A stretch of 64,000 bases of DNA from Zantedeschia hybrid cultivar (taxonomy: Eukaryota > Streptophyta > Magnoliopsida > Alismatales > Araceae). Of the stretch, positions 46,278 to 56,938 are shown piece after piece. The notes below the pieces were generated by a model that was given only the letters and a program-made list of their open reading frames with translations, had not been told where the DNA came from and made no database searches. Within the stretch, counting starts at the first letter, position 1. Each line of letters opens with the position of its first letter. The position numbers and the translations under genes are program-made. The DNA is taken from the NCBI GenBank assembly GCA_030544215.1, contig JARZZO010000011.1, positions 47,923,587 through 47,987,586 on the forward strand, in the 5' to 3' direction.

Positions 46278-46306
46278 ACCACCCCGCGCGCCACCGGCCT
46301 CGCCTT

Positions 46307-46335
46307 CCCCCCCCCCCCCCCCCCCCCCCCCCCCC
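46307..46335. repeat. Poly-C run, 29 bp
   Basis: 29 consecutive C in the HOTHEAD-like fragment (a Gly run on the coding strand). Its length may be unreliable because homopolymers this long are error-prone. Confidence 0.9.
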
Positions 46336-46545
46336 GACCCGCCCGTGCCTTCCCCAAAGAGGACGCGCTGGACGGTGGCCCAGAGGAGCATGGTGAGGGG
46401 GCAGGGTCGGCCTGCTCGAGGAGGTCAGCCGCCCATCGCGGTCGAAGGTGGTGCCGCGCACCTTGGTGCCAGCCACGTGGTCGAAGGTGAAGCCGTTGTA
46501 GGGCACAACCGCCGGCGAAGTGGGGATCCACCGCCCCGTCAGATC

Positions 46546-46980
46546 TGGATCAGGCGATGGCACAGCACGACGAGTCCTGGCATTGGTCGAGCCCATCGTA
46601 GGACACCGACAGCCCCATCTCTGCCTGGAACCCGCCCGCCCAGTCGCGATCACCACCGCCCCTCTCTCCATCCTCCCCACCATCTCAATCACCCCCTGCC
46701 TCCGATGGGAGATGGAAGGATCACCTATCAGCCCCATCGGATGGAGCAGCCGCCGCCGGTGCTCCTCCACGGAGGACAGCTGGGAGATCCACACCTCGTA
46801 CATGGCCGCTGCAGGGAATGTCGGCGCCTGGCCGTGGTGCTGGCCACCGTCGCGGCGGTGGGGGTGGCGACACTGCTGGTGGTCCTCATCATCATCCTCT
46901 CCTAGGCATCGACTAGAGGCCGCAATGGGCTCGTCGGTGCCTGGGAGAGGAACAACTGTGGCGTGGGTTTGAGGGGGGAA
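46546..46980 (-). other. GC-rich segment of unknown origin inside the CACTA element
   Basis: Adjoins the HOTHEAD-like fragment and has the same high GC. The minus strand has MYEVWISQLSSVEEHRRRLL from 46803; the plus strand has a hydrophobic helix LAVVLATVAAVGVATLLVV at about 46830-46890. I recognise neither. It may be exon sequence of a third captured gene or the decayed front of the HOTHEAD-like gene. Confidence 0.4.
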
Positions 46981-47033
46981 AGGGTGGGGCGCTGTGGACT
47001 GTCCAGAAATGAAGGGTTAAGGGTTATAGGGTT

Positions 47034-47361
47034 TTATCCACGGCTATAAAGTTAGCCGTTGACATATAAGAGATATGTCACGGCTAAACTTACAGTCGTA
47101 GATATATAATTTTTATTAATTTCTCTTTTAATACATATGTTGACAGTTCCTATGTAGCCGTTAACATATATGTTACATATATCAACGGCTACAACGTAGC
47201 CGCTGACATATATTATGTATGTGTAAACGTTTATTTAAGCCGTTGACATATAAATCTATTGTAAACAGTGGTTTCTTAGCCATTGACTAATATACTTTTT
47301 GTCGATAGTTCTCTTAACCGTCGACATATACCCGCTGACAAAACCTATCTTTCTTGTAGTG
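47034..47361. repeat. Right subterminal repeat array of the CACTA element
   Basis: At least eight blocks related to AACGGCT / AGCCGTTGACA, ending in CCCGCTGACAAAACC and the terminal CTTGTAGTG. Confidence 0.85.
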
Positions 47362-47364
47362 GTT
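47362..47364. repeat. Target-site duplication of the CACTA element, right (GTT)
   Basis: Identical to 42126-42128. Confidence 0.75.
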
Positions 47365-50300
47365 TCTGAAGAATATCTTCAGGGCTATATGATAGCCACT
47401 ATCCTAGTCAGATATCATGAAATCTCTTACTTGGATAAAACCTACAAGAAGAGATATTCATGGTATGTTTTTAAGAAAGGCTAGATATAAGATCTTAAAT
47501 GGTCAAACCCACACTTAAGATAGATAAAGACAAGTCAGTTGAAAGAGAGAATGAGCAGTTCTTCTACTGCAACCAATATAAGGATATTGGTAAAGGTAAA
47601 TAGGAAAATGAAATTTGTAAGAAGTTTCGAATATTCTTATTATCCACTTTTGCGTGTCTATTGGAGAGTTAGTGTCTTCAATATGAGATATTGGAAATGA
47701 TTATCAGATCTGTAATAGAATGCAAACTTAGACAAGTAAAAGGAAATCGAGAAAATAAAAATATTGAGTTAGACTTAACAATAGTTCATGAGATACATAA
47801 GTTACTGTGAGACAGTAAATCTTTGTATACTTTTAGGAGATTAATATGAAACTAAATAATTGTTATTTAGTTCTATCATTTATCAAGAATTATAAAAGTA
47901 AATAACATTGACTCATAAAGAACAAGCGTTGTTCTATTTGGTTTTAAGAATAGAATGAAAGATTTTAAAACCAATCAATGCACTATAGATTCTTGATGTG
48001 ACATATCATATGATGAATGTTCACAAGTCTCCTATAGAAATGAACTTAGTAAATCATAGTTATCTATGGCATTATACACTAGGCTGTGCGATAAGTAGAA
48101 ATTATTAGAGCTTATACATGTTGATGTAAAATAGTCTAATATCTTCTTAAGGCCAAAGATAATCACTTCTATTAACTTATCTTAATAGTTTTCTCTTGGA
48201 AAGATTTGGCTATGTGTACTTGCTGAATTACTAGTCAAATGCATCTAAGAGATTAAGGTATAGAAGATCAAGATGAAGTAACTAATTGGAAGAGTATCAA
48301 ATTCTTCGATTTGATCAAAGAAATTAATACTTGAGCACGGGATTCACGCAAGTCGTTAAAAGGATAATTGTATCCTCTATCGATAAATCCTTATTGTATA
48401 TCATAACAATATGATAATAATAAGGAATATCATTTTATTGGATATAGTGCTATATTTGTAATAAGATTTGCCTAATTCTTATATTCTTGTATATATATAT
48501 ATATATATATATATGAATATTAAATGTCCATACTTCACATATAGTTCCAAATAAGTCAGTATGTCCATATAAGATATGGAGATGCGATAATTCATATGAA
48601 ATGTGAATTATAAATTAACATGATTTTAAGGATGTTAAAGTCAAGTTATATCTTAATCTTTTGGAAAAGACACAATTCAAAGAAGTTGGATCTAAAAGGA
48701 CACGGTATAATATGAATTTGTGAGATGTCCAAAGAGTTTAGACATCATTTTATTGGTCAGGCGATAATGAAATAATTATCTTCTTGAAAGCTATCTTCAA
48801 AGAAGAGGAATATGTCCTCAAAGAAGACAGTGGGAGCTAATAAAACTAGAAGATGTTCTAGACTCACAAATTAACACAAGGTTATTAGATAATCTTCGGA
48901 TGTTTGGAACCGTTCATAACACACATTAGAGAGCATCATAGATTTTGAGATTCTCTCAATGGCTAGTTTGATATGTTTGACATATCAGAGATAGCAGAAT
49001 GAGAAAAGCTCAAAGATATGGATCATGATCCTAAATCTATGAGAAAACTCTCTATCATAATTATAACTTTTAAATTGGCAAGATGTTAAGAGTTCTAACC
49101 TATAGTCCATAACATCTATTAAGTTCGGAACTTGATAGTATTGCTTGAGGGTATTGTACCTCTCAGAAGTAAGTAAATCTTAAGAATGAAGATTAATATA
49201 AATAGACTACTTAAAACTTATATGGTAATCTAAAGGAAATGGTCATAGTCAAAGTGTTGACTTAGACGAGTTTTCCTCAAAGGTTACCAAAATAAGTTTA
49301 TTATAATTTTACTTGTGAATACTACCTACCATAATGATGAGATGGCAGTTGGATATTAAAAGCATTCCCTCAATGTGATTGAGGAAAATGTGTATATGAT
49401 ACAACTTTAAAGCTTTTAGAATATCCAAGAAGCAAGTTATGATTCAAAGATTATTTTTGAATCAAACTAAAACTTCTCAGAGTTGCAATAAGAGTTTTGA
49501 CTTAATGGTCAAACACTCAGTGATCATTAAAAATGATCACGGATTGTGTGTATACAAGGAGGTCAGTAGGAGAACAGTCATATTAGTAATGCTTTGTGAT
49601 AATAACATCAAAGTCATTGAGAATGACATCAGGATGTTACTATCAGTAAAAGCATTATTATCCATGTTCTTCTTCATAATAGGTTTGGATGCAACATCCT
49701 ACGTATTGAGAATACAAATCTGTTAATATAAATCGATGAGGATGTAACCTTAACCTGTATGTCAAAATGTTTGACATAAATTCCATAATAAATCTCAATT
49801 GTTGAGATGTGGAATTTGTTTCTTTAAGAAAAGATTCCTTGAAGGATACAGGAAAACCTTGATAGAAGGAGTGAAATACATCGCTAAGTACTTGAGAAAT
49901 ACTAAGGATGCACTCCTGTATATGGAGAGGATGATTTGAAATAATGAGTCACATTGACTCAAATTTCAAATCAGGCATGGGTTTAACCTTTTAATAAGAA
50001 AAGAATAGATTGGAAGGGTTCCAACCCAAAACTCGATATTAAAATGATGACATTGGCAAGTGATACTGTTATTGAAACAGTATGGATGAAAGAGTTCATC
50101 CTTGAACTAAATAAAGTTCTAAAAGGTCTCCGATCTCGTCCCGTTGTTGTAGGACAACAGTGGGAGAGATCAATTTTGTTCTCGAGCCGTAGTCTCATTA
50201 GAAGTTGTAAAACGTTCTAAGGCTCTTTCACAAGTCCAGAGTCAAAGAATCAAGAGGAAATAACATAATGAAAATTATTCCATTTATGAATGATTTAACA

Positions 50301-50388
50301 GATACTAGACCAAGCTTTAGTCACAGATTTGATGTGAGCATCACTTAGATTTGATGGAGATCAAATGCGAAGGTGATAGGCTTGAGTC
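47365..50388 (+). pseudogene. Gag-pol of copia element G, strongly decayed
   Basis: Colinear with C but full of stops. There is a knuckle-like FYCNQYKDIGK near 47568, a stretch near 47980-48080 matching the pre-integrase region, a DSQIN-like sequence near 48860, and RT at 49440-49726 (KTSQSCNKSFDLMVKHSVII, KNDHGLCVYKEVSRR, NNIKVIENDIRMLLSVKALL), where the YVDD position reads CDNN. RNase H remnants follow up to the PPT. A small AT microsatellite lies at 48491-48514. Confidence 0.75.
48491..48514. repeat. (AT)12 microsatellite
   Basis: 24 bases of perfect AT dinucleotide. Confidence 0.9.
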
Positions 50389-50400
50389 CAAGTGGGATAT
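50389..50400 (+). other. Polypurine tract of copia G
   Basis: CCAAGTGGGATA with one further T, directly before the TGATAG start of the LTR. It corresponds to CCAAGTGGGAGAA in C. Confidence 0.75.
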
Positions 50401-51301
50401 TGATAGATATAAGTGGCCTACAAGCCAATCACGAAGCACCTATTTCAATCTGGTTCAATAATAAATGGCATATATAATTCATTATGTAGATTGGCATATT
50501 TATTATTAGTAGCCATAATGAAGTCCATGAATGTATGCAACGGTTATCAGATTATGATGATATCATAATAATGAGGCCGATTGACCTATAAACATATATT
50601 CTAAATTGTTCCTAGTCATAGGATGTTTTAAGAGGACATCAAACATCTGGTAAAACTAGTACAGGTTATTCCAGCTCATATGATGAGGGTGACTGATCTC
50701 GTTAGTCACATGTGTGGAGACACAATAGTGAACCTGTAGGTACTCATTAGGGAATAAGTTTACTGAACTAATCCGATATAAATCGCTGAATGGTAATTTA
50801 CCTGACTATCAACCGGCTTGATTCATCGTCACAGTGGTGTGGTTGGTCCATGGACTTGAGACACCAAAGACACCTTGTCGGTGGACTTCTGGGGTTTAAC
50901 CTTGGCTTACGAATCCCTATCTACGGGATTTCTAATAGTCAAGGATTGGGTCGAGCGGAAGACATTCGAAGGTGATTGTGTGTTCAATAGAGGATCGTTT
51001 GCTCTCAGGTAACTGGAGAGAGAATACTCTAGAATAGATCCGCAGAAGTCTCTGGCCAGAGCAGACACAATATCAAAAAAGATGTTTTCTGATATTGTAC
51101 AGCGGAGTCTGATTCAAATGAGTTGACCGTCTAGGGTTTAACAGTTGACCATACCCTAGGTTAACCTGAGAGCATTGTGCGAACGAAGGATTATAGCCAC
51201 GCGGTAACTGTGGACGGATAGATTCCATAAGTGGGTTGCTAAACCCCATTACCTTCCGAGATCATGCAGTGTTGCTTGGCACCCAACTTGATCGGAAGTC
51301 T
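50401..51301 (+). repeat. 3' LTR of copia G, part 1
   Basis: Starts TGATAGATATAAGTGGCC and runs to ...CTTGATCGGAAGTCT, where solo LTR E is inserted. Same family as the C LTR, more diverged. Confidence 0.85.
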
Positions 51302-52889
51302 TGATAGAATTGAGTGGCCTCAAAGCCAATCATTATACATTCTAGTTCGAAATATTAATAAAAGACAATTATTTCTTCATTTATAGTTATTGCAAATTAA
51401 CTATCGTAATGAAGGTCCCCAGACAAATGTATGGGATATTGAATCATGATGAGATCATGATAGTGAGATCAATATTCTTAGTCACTTGACTTAAATAGTT
51501 CTCAATCATAGGATATTTGAGATGACCATTAAATATCCGATCAGATTGACACAAGTTATTTCTGCTCATACGATGAGGGTGAATGATCTCACATTCACTC
51601 GTGTGGTGACACTAAGACAAACTTGTGGGTGCTCATTAGAGAATGAGTTCTGAACAGATCCGAATAAGAATTCCTGGATGGTCATTATACCTAATAGTCA
51701 ACTAAGGAATTCAATCGTTGTAGTAGCGCAGTTGGTCCTTTGACCTGAGTCACCAATGATACCTTGCTTGTAGACCATTATGTCTTGATTCTCTGACTTG
51801 TGGACTTTAACCATTAAGTCCATGATAGTCAGTCTCTCAGACACAGTGGAAAGCTTGCGAAGGTAATTGAGTGAACAACAGGGGATCACTCACTCTTGAT
51901 ATAAGACTAGAGAGAGAATGTCCTACGGATGTGTACACAGAAATCCCTAGCCACGGTCAACTGAAAGAGATGTCTTTTTAGAAATTAACTGAGTACTGGA
52001 ATCCATATAAATAATGCGATAGAAGGTTTGACTGTAAAACCATACCCTTGCATTATTGGGACATTGGATGAGTGAAGGATTTTATCTGTGCGGTATCTGC
52101 AGACAGAAACGTTCAAATAAAGGGAACAGTATCCCTTATATCTTCTAGGATCATGAGGTAGTGTTTGGTGCCGTTCATGGTCAGAAGGTCAAGTGGATTA
52201 ATCATCAGCTGATAAACCACTTATTTATTGAATTAATTATTTAACATATGATGTTTAAATAATAATTATTAAATATTAAACTTTAGAATTAGTTCTATGT
52301 TTAATAGGCCTGAAATCAGACTGATATATGGGCCTGGAGGGTCACACACATAAGAGTTCTCGTCATACGGTGAGAGATGTTAAATATTAAAGTTATCTGG
52401 GTTTTTGTGAAAAGCCGTAAGATAAACATGAATATTTAATGGAGAATTATCCAAGGCCAAACTCTTGGATAATCATGAGACTCAAACTTTGTGCTTATCC
52501 TTATTTCTTATAAAAGGAGGCCAAGGGGAGGGGTGGAAGAGTTGGACGTACACAACCTCTTCTTGGAGTTTCTCTCTCCTCTCTCTCTCTCTCCTTCTCT
52601 CTCTCTTAAAGTAGATCCCTCTCTCTTCTCAACTGCATGGTGGATTTGAGATCGGGTCGAAGTACTCAAGGAGAGAAGGAAATCGCGTCTGCATCGGGAG
52701 CTCGTGTGGATACCTCTGGAGATCGTGCGCGTGCGCGATTATCGAATCGGAATTATCCACGGGAGATTCGAAACCCCGCAAAGGTGAAGAACAGTTCTTC
52801 CCGAATTTATTATTGTCCGTTTTACGATCCCAGCAACCGATACACATGGAATCATTTAATTTTCCACTGCGTTTTAGGCGATTCCTAAC
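51302..52889 (+). repeat. Solo LTR E (copia, C family)
   Basis: 1588 bp, TGATAGAATTGAGTGGCC to GGCGATTCCTAACA, the same length as the C LTRs. Flanked by AGTCT (51297-51301) and AGTCC (52890-52894), a 5-bp duplication with one difference. No internal copia sequence adjoins, so it arose by LTR-LTR recombination. Confidence 0.9.
52509..52516 (+). promoter_or_regulatory. TATA box in solo LTR E
   Basis: TATAAAAG, followed 50 bp later by a CT-rich tract. It corresponds to the CTATATAAGG of the C LTRs. Confidence 0.6.
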
Positions 52890-53345
52890 AAGTCCGACCG
52901 AATTTTACATGAGATGTTAATTCGGTTAACTAATTAATTAATATCTAAATATTAATTAATCACAATAAGTCAATAACTAGTTATTGGACTTAACGGGCTA
53001 AAAATCGGACTGGTTAATGGGCCTAGAGGGTTACACGCAAATAGATTCTCAATCGGTGGTACTTAAGTGGGATTTATATTAAGTCGGGGACTTTTGTGAA
53101 AAGTCACGCCGACTTAATATATATATGCGCGCTATTGAGACACCCTGGGCCAAGCTCTAGGACCTCTCAAGACTGGCCGTCCCCCTCTCTCTCTCCTCCT
53201 CCTCTGGGAGCCTCATTTGATGCACCGGGAGACTTCCCTTCTTCGTTGCGCGCGTTTCCCGAGAGTCGGGAATTCCCGTCCGGATGATCCGGACAGGGTT
53301 GCGGCAAGGATTCTTCAGCGAGCGAGCTAATCTGGACGAGGGATC
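52890..53345 (+). repeat. 3' LTR of copia G, part 2
   Basis: Continues part 1 after E. It contains the AT-rich stretch, GTTACACGCAAATAGATTCTC, a run from GGGGACTTTTGTGAAAAGTC and a CT/GC-rich block, and ends at GGATC, where element C is inserted. The CTTTTGTGAAAAGT word is shared with remnant F. Confidence 0.85.
53341..53345. repeat. Target-site duplication of element C, left (GGATC)
   Basis: Identical to 63074-63078. Confidence 0.95.
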
Positions 53346-54931
53346 TGTTAGGAATCGCCAAGAACGCAGCGAAGAATAAAATCGATTCCTATGTATCGGT
53401 CGCTGGGATCGTAAAACGGACAATAAAATTTAACGTGGGAAGAACGGTTCTTCACCTTTGCGGGGTTTCGAATCTCCCGTGGATGATTCCGACTCGGTAA
53501 TCGCACGCGCACGATCTCTAGAGGTATCCACACGAGTTCCCGCTGCAGACGTGATTTCCTCCTCGACTTGAGTGCTCCGACCAGATCTCAAATCCACCAT
53601 GCGCGGAGAGAGACAGATCTACTCCAAGAGAGAGAGAAGGAGAGAGAGAGAGGAGATAGAGAATCTGTGGTGAGTAATTCGTCTAACCAACTTTTTTACC
53701 CCTCCCCCTTGGCCTCCTTATATAGAAATAAGGATAAGCACAAGGATTAATCCTCATGATTATCCAAGAGTTTGGCCTTGGATAAATCTCCATTAAATCT
53801 TCATGTTTATCCTACGGCTTTTCATAAAAACTCAAATAAGCATGAAATTTAACGTCTCTCACCGTCTGACGAGAACTCTTATGTGTGTGACCCTCTAGGC
53901 CCATATATCAGTCCGGTTTCAGGCCCATTAAACTTAGAACTAATTCTAGAGTTTAATATTTATTAGTTAACATTTAAACATCATATGTTAAATGATTAAT
54001 TTAATAAATAAGTAGATTATCATCTGATGATTAATTCACTTGGCCTTCTGATCATGAACAACACCAAACACTACCTCATGATCCCAAAAGATATAAGGGA
54101 TAATGTTCCCTTTAATTGAATCTTTCCGTCTGCAGATACCGCACAGATAAAATCCTTCACTCATCCAATGTCCCAATAACGCAAGGGTATGGTTTTATAG
54201 TCAAACCATCTATCGCATTATTTAGATGGATTCCAGTACTCAGTTAATTTCTAGAAAGACATCTCTTTCATTTGACCCTGGCCAGGGATTTCTGTGTACA
54301 CATCCATAGGACATTCTCTCTTCAGTATTATACCAAGAGTAAGTGATCCCTTGTTGTTCACTCAATTACCTTCGCAAGCTTTCCACTGTATCTGAGAGAC
54401 CGACTATCATGGACTTAATGGTTAAAGTCCACAAGTCAGAGAATCAAGATACAATGGTCCACAAACAAGGTATCATTGGTGACTCAGGTCAAATGACCAA
54501 CTGTGCTACTGCAGCGATTGAATTCCCTGGTTGACTAATAGGTATAACTACCATCCAGGAATTCTTATTTGGGTCTGTTCAGTGAACTCATTCTCTAATG
54601 AGCACCCACAAGTTTGTCTTAGTGTCACCACACGAGTGAATGTGAGATCATTCACCCTCATCACATGAGCAGACATAACTTGTGTCGATCTTATCGGATA
54701 TTTAATGTCCATCTTAAATATCCTATGATCGAGAACTGTTTAAGACAAGTGACTGAGGATATTGATCTCACTATCATGATCTCATCATGATTCAATATCC
54801 CATACATTTGTCTACGGACCTTCATTACGATAGTTAATTTACAGGAACTATAAATGAAGAAATAATTGCCTTTATTAATAATCTGAACTAGAATGTACAA
54901 TGATTGGCTTTGAGGCCACCCAATTCTATCA
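53346..54931 (-). repeat. 3' LTR of element C
   Basis: 1586 bp; minus-strand TGATAGAATTGGGTGGCC to ATTCCTAACA. A TATA box (CTATATAAGG) lies at about 53718-53727 and an AG/CT-rich tract at 53630-53660. Confidence 0.95.
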
Positions 54932-54944
54932 TTCTCCCACTTGG
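54932..54944 (-). other. Polypurine tract of element C
   Basis: Minus-strand CCAAGTGGGAGAA, directly before the LTR TG. Confidence 0.9.
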
Positions 54945-54945
54945 A

Positions 54946-55692
54946 CTATAGCCAATCACCCATGTGTCTAAGTCCCATAGACTTAAGGTGACGTTCTAAA
55001 TTGTTTTGAGACAATGGCTTAGTCAAGGGATCTGCTACATTATCTTCAGATGAGACTTTCTCAACTACTATATCTCCTCGGGCGATGATCTCACGAATCA
55101 GATGAAATCGTCTCAGAATGTGCTTTGACTTCTGATGTGATCTTGGCTCCTTCGCTTGAGCTATTGCCCCATTGTTGTCACACAATAATGGAACAGGATC
55201 TGAAATGCTTGGAACTACTCCAAGTGCTGAGATGAATTTCTTCATTGAAACCGCCTCCTTGGCCGCTTCAGCTGCAGCAATGTATTCTGCTTCGGTCGTC
55301 GAATCTGCAGTTGTTTCTTGTTTGGAACTTTTCCAACTTACTGCACCTCCATTTAACATGAACACAAATCCAGACATGGATTTGCTATTATCCATATCCG
55401 ATTGGAAACTCGAGTCAGTAAACCCTCGAAGTTCCAAGTCGTTTCCTCCATAGACGAGAAATAGATTCTTAGTTCTTCTTAAGTATCTAAGGATACATTT
55501 CACCGCCTTCCAGTGTTCTTCACCTGGATCAGCCTGATATCTACTAGTGACACAGTGGGTGTGCCACATCAGGCCTAGTACATAGCATTGCATACATGAT
55601 AGATCCAATTGCCGAGGCATAAGGAACTCTATCCATGTATGCTTTCTCTTCAGGTGTTTTGGGAGACATTTCTTTAGTGAGATAAATTCCAT
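54946..55692 (-). pseudogene. RNase H of element C
   Basis: SRYQADPGEEHWKAVKCILR, LRGFTDSSFQSDMDNSKSM, GAVSWKSSKQETTADSTTEA followed by EYIAAAEAAKEA, LLCDNNGAIAQAKEP, HIRR-type KHILRRFHLIREI, NVADPLTKPL and RHMGDWL at the stop, 15 bp before the LTR. The frame is open but is offset from RT by a frameshift near 55560 (around RPDVAH). Confidence 0.9.
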
Positions 55693-56668
55693 GCCTCATT
55701 GGAACGAGGCCTCTCTTGGAATTTTCCATGCCAAACCTTTTGACTATGGTATACATGTACATAGATTGGGATAAGCCAAGCATCCTTTTGGACCTATCTT
55801 TATAGATTCTTATTCCCAGAATATAGGATGCTTCTCCCAAATCTTTCATGGAGAAGTTTTTGGATAACCAAGTCTTTACTGATGACAACATTCCTACATC
55901 ATTCCCAATAAGTAGAATGTCATCAACGTAAAGTACCAAAAAAGTAACTGCGCTCCCACTAGCCTTTTTGTATACACAAGGTTCATCTTCATTCTTAATG
56001 AAGTCATAAGATTTGATTGCTTCATCAAATCTTAAATTCCGAGTTCGGGATGCCTGCTTTAATCCATAAATGGATCTTTGCAGCTTGCATACCTTGCTTG
56101 AATGCTCTTTGGAAGTGAATCCTTCAGGTTGTATCATATACACCTCTTCTTGAAGGTTCCTGTTAAGGAATGCTATTTTCACATCCATTTGCCATATTTC
56201 ATAATCATAAAATGCGGCGATAGCAAGAAGTATTCTGATTGACTTAGTCATGGCAACTGGAGAAAAGGTTTCGTCATAGTCAATGCCTTGCCTTTGATGA
56301 TATCCTTTTGCTACCAGCCTTGCCTTGTATGTGTCAATCTGTCCATCTGCCCCGATCTTTCTTTTAAAGATCCATTTACTGCCAATAGGTACTATACTTT
56401 CTGACAGATTAACCAAGTTCCAAACTTGGTTGGCATACATGGACTGAATTTCAGAATTCATTGCCTCTTGCCATTTTTTTGATTCTTGACTATTTATGGC
56501 TTCTTGGTAGGTTTGAGGATCATCATCCTCATTTAAGTGCACTTTTGGTTTGCCATCATCGCTATGTCCAACATATCTTTCAGGATGCTTAGGCACTCTG
56601 CCTGATCTGCGAACCTTTTGTGTATCATCTTGAACAAGTTCTTGAGTCAATGGTTCATTTACTGCCAA
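55544..56668 (-). pseudogene. Reverse transcriptase of element C
   Basis: A long open frame: WQEAMNSEIQSMYANQVWNL, GSKWIFKRKIGADGQIDTYK, ARLVAKGYHQRQGIDYDETF, QMDVKIAFLNRNLQEEVYMI, KLQRSIYGLKQASRTRNLRF and the active site LVLYVDDILLIGND. The catalytic Asp residues (DVKIAF; YVDD) are intact. The frame starts within the second half of the 283-bp duplication and is therefore cut off from integrase. Confidence 0.93.
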
Positions 56669-56938
56669 AAGGTACTATACCTTCTGGCAGATTAACCAAG
56701 TTCCAAACTTGGTTGGCATACATGGACTGAATTTCAGAATTCATTGCCTCTTGCCATTTTTCTGATTCTTGACTATTTATGGCTTCTTGGTAGGTTTGAG
56801 GATCATCATCCTCATTTAAGTGCACTTTTGGTTTGCCATCATCGCTATGTCCAACATATCTTTCAGGATGCTTAGGCACTCTACCTGATCTGCGAACCTT
56901 TTGTGTATCATCTTGAACAAGTTCTTGAGTCAATGGTT
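56373..56938. repeat. 283-bp tandem duplication within pol of element C
   Basis: 56373-56655 and 56656-56938 are near-identical (a few substitutions, for example AATAGGT/AAAAGGT and CTGCCTG/CTACCTG). 283 is not a multiple of three, so the copy shifts the reading frame between integrase and RT. Confidence 0.92.

Larger units (their letters stand above)
45531..46545 (-). pseudogene. Captured HOTHEAD-like GMC oxidoreductase fragment, split by a MITE
   Basis: Minus strand: VVPYNGFTFDHVAGTKVRGT, TFDRDGR, a decayed TADLLEQADP-like block, LGKARAGR, RPVARGVVFQ; then, after the MITE, DKAGAVHRAYLKLGGEVIL, SAGELGSPQLLMLSGV, a one-base loss, RALGVRVVLEQSMVGQGMA, NNPMNRVLVPSPKPVE and SYIEVISGIDFAK. These are colinear with the middle of HOTHEAD/mandelonitrile-lyase-like flavoproteins, which bind FAD and oxidise alcohols. 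The FAD-binding amino end and the catalytic carboxyl end are absent. Base composition (GC-rich) contrasts sharply with the surrounding transposon DNA. Confidence 0.85.
42129..47361. mobile_element. Non-autonomous CACTA (En/Spm) transposon carrying gene fragments
   Basis: The right end reads CTTGTAGTG, exactly the complement of CACTACAAG. The left end is TATTACAAGGAAAAC, a two-base decay of CACTACAAGAAAA. A 3-bp GTT duplication flanks both. Both ends carry arrays of TGTCAACGGCT / AGCCGCTGACA subterminal repeats. Inside there is no recognisable TnpA or TnpD transposase. Instead it holds exons of a DUF616 gene and a GC-rich HOTHEAD-like fragment, making it a Pack-type (gene-capturing) element of 5233 bp. 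Confidence 0.88.

Noticed and set aside
45510..46972. Long plus-strand frames across the GC-rich CACTA interior
   Set aside because: The supported coding sense is minus (HOTHEAD-like); most plus-strand frames are the usual antisense opens of GC-rich exons. The hydrophobic helix at 46830-46890 is reported only as unexplained.
42129..47361. A CRISPR-like or satellite reading of the AACGGCT arrays
   Set aside because: Units are short, irregular and in both orientations, and are confined to the two ends of a transposon with TIRs and a TSD.
51698..51889. Small frames repeated in the three copia LTRs (51698, 54343, 62485)
   Set aside because: They are conserved only because the LTRs are copies of one another; they lack start context, run on opposite strands relative to element sense, and change freely.
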